From assembly GCA_000695325.1 (NCBI GenBank), contig AVPN01000915.1:3387-31713 (forward strand): DNA of 28,327 nucleotides, read 5' to 3'. The DNA comes from Pleurobrachia bachei (Eukaryota; Ctenophora; Tentaculata; Cydippida; Pleurobrachiidae). Below are positions 27,936 to 28,327 of the stretch, piece after piece. Position 1 is the stretch's first letter; each line of letters begins with the position of its first letter. The translations under genes were made by a program, and so were the position numbers. Under the pieces are notes generated by a model. The model was given only the letters and a program-made list of their open reading frames with translations, ran no database searches and was not told where the DNA came from.

Positions 27936-28047
27936 CATATCTCCAGTTCCAAATAAGGTACAGAAATCGTTGTGGTATCGTTAGAAAGAGAAAGATAAGA
28001 GCTTTCAAATGCAGCCGGTTTCAATCTTATCAGGAACAGGAGATATG
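27936..28047. mobile_element. Palindromic element related to the core of the 9412-9685 MITE
   Basis: The ends CATATCTCCAGTTCC and GGAACAGGAGATATG are near-perfect inverted repeats. The interior shares with 9485-9610 the order ATATCT, GTTCC, GTTAGAAAGAGAAA, CTTTC-AATGC, GGTT(T)CAA and CAGGAAC. This indicates a diverged member of one repeat family. Confidence 0.6.
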
Positions 28048-28327
28048 GCCAAAACTCCGCAAAATCGAGTGCGGTTGAATGAAAACAAGAATAATTACTG
28101 CATTATTTTTCATAATGCTATGTTTCCCCGCCGACATTTCATTTCTAACAATAACATGAAGGCGGTAAAGACATTTCGGATTATATATATCACTCAAACA
28201 GTATAGAACAAATCCTTGTGTTCTAGTAGCACTAAATTGTGTGCGGAATTGCGCGCCACATATTTCCTGAAAACGTATCATTGAAGTGGTTTATGAAGGA
28301 GCAGGTTGTTGTGTGCGCGGCTCTAGT

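Larger units (their letters stand above)
27614..28327. other. Gene-free right end with inverted repeats
   Basis: No convincing gene on either strand. It contains direct repeats of AGTGGAAAAGT (about 27794 and 27839), a tight hairpin (27876-27898) and a larger imperfect palindrome (27936-28047). If the array is one transcription unit, either its promoter or further upstream genes lie here or beyond the window. Confidence 0.6.

Overview
This is eukaryotic nuclear DNA, almost certainly from a compact metazoan genome. Every recognisable protein is a conserved animal (often pan-eukaryotic) single-copy gene. Introns are short (mostly about 50-350 bp, GT-AG), intergenic gaps are 85-525 bp, and a tRNA-Gly with eukaryotic internal promoters is present. 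The species cannot be fixed from sequence alone. The compactness and the operon-like layout would suit a lineage with spliced-leader trans-splicing (several sponges, ctenophores, cnidarians, tunicates, flatworms and others).

Layout: all protein genes lie on the minus strand. Reading 5'->3' on that strand (right to left) they are: a bL36m-like mitochondrial ribosomal protein (27613-27155), DDX56 (27031-24614), translin TSN (23589-22504), PHF14 (22241-18909), SRFBP1/BUD22 (18768-17866), FAM185A-like (17780-16800), HDAC8 (16585-14358), BLOC1S5 (14180-13312), PEX3 (13063-11744), U2AF1 (11400-10371) and CHTF18 (7846-338, with an extra exon 1 at 9845-9706). No protein gene was recognised on the plus strand. 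Each start codon has a pyrimidine-containing YAG 0-12 nt upstream, in the position of a 3' splice site. Together with the uniform orientation and small gaps this suggests a polycistronic unit resolved by trans-splicing. The cargo is housekeeping: ribosome biogenesis, chromatin, splicing, replication clamp loading and organelle biogenesis.

The window is broken up by three partial tandem duplications. The first is a 2.27-kb copy of CHTF18 exons 2-8 (2972-5239 = 5350-7616). The second is a 1.7-1.9-kb copy of the CHTF18 exon 1/U2AF1 3' end (about 7563-9270 = 9269-11128). The third is an 837-bp copy of the DDX56 3' end/TSN exon 1 (23195-24031 = 24032-24868). Coding differences between copies are few and almost all synonymous, and the second pair differs by copy-specific small-transposon insertions. 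They are therefore either very recent duplications or two haplotypes joined in one assembly. CHTF18 intron 1 also carries tRNA-Gly(UCC) genes as inverted pairs, duplicated once, and 3' tRNA fragments sit at or near the duplication junction.

Smaller repeats are numerous. They include a perfect 47-bp-arm hairpin at the left edge, two MITE-like elements, a related palindromic element near the right edge, a tRNA-derived SINE-like segment in HDAC8, and a palindromic GGTAACCATGG minisatellite family in the introns of U2AF1 and PEX3. Short duplications carry exon 5' splice sites into the following intron (HDAC8, DDX56). HDAC8 exon 1 contains an apparent 1-nt frameshift.
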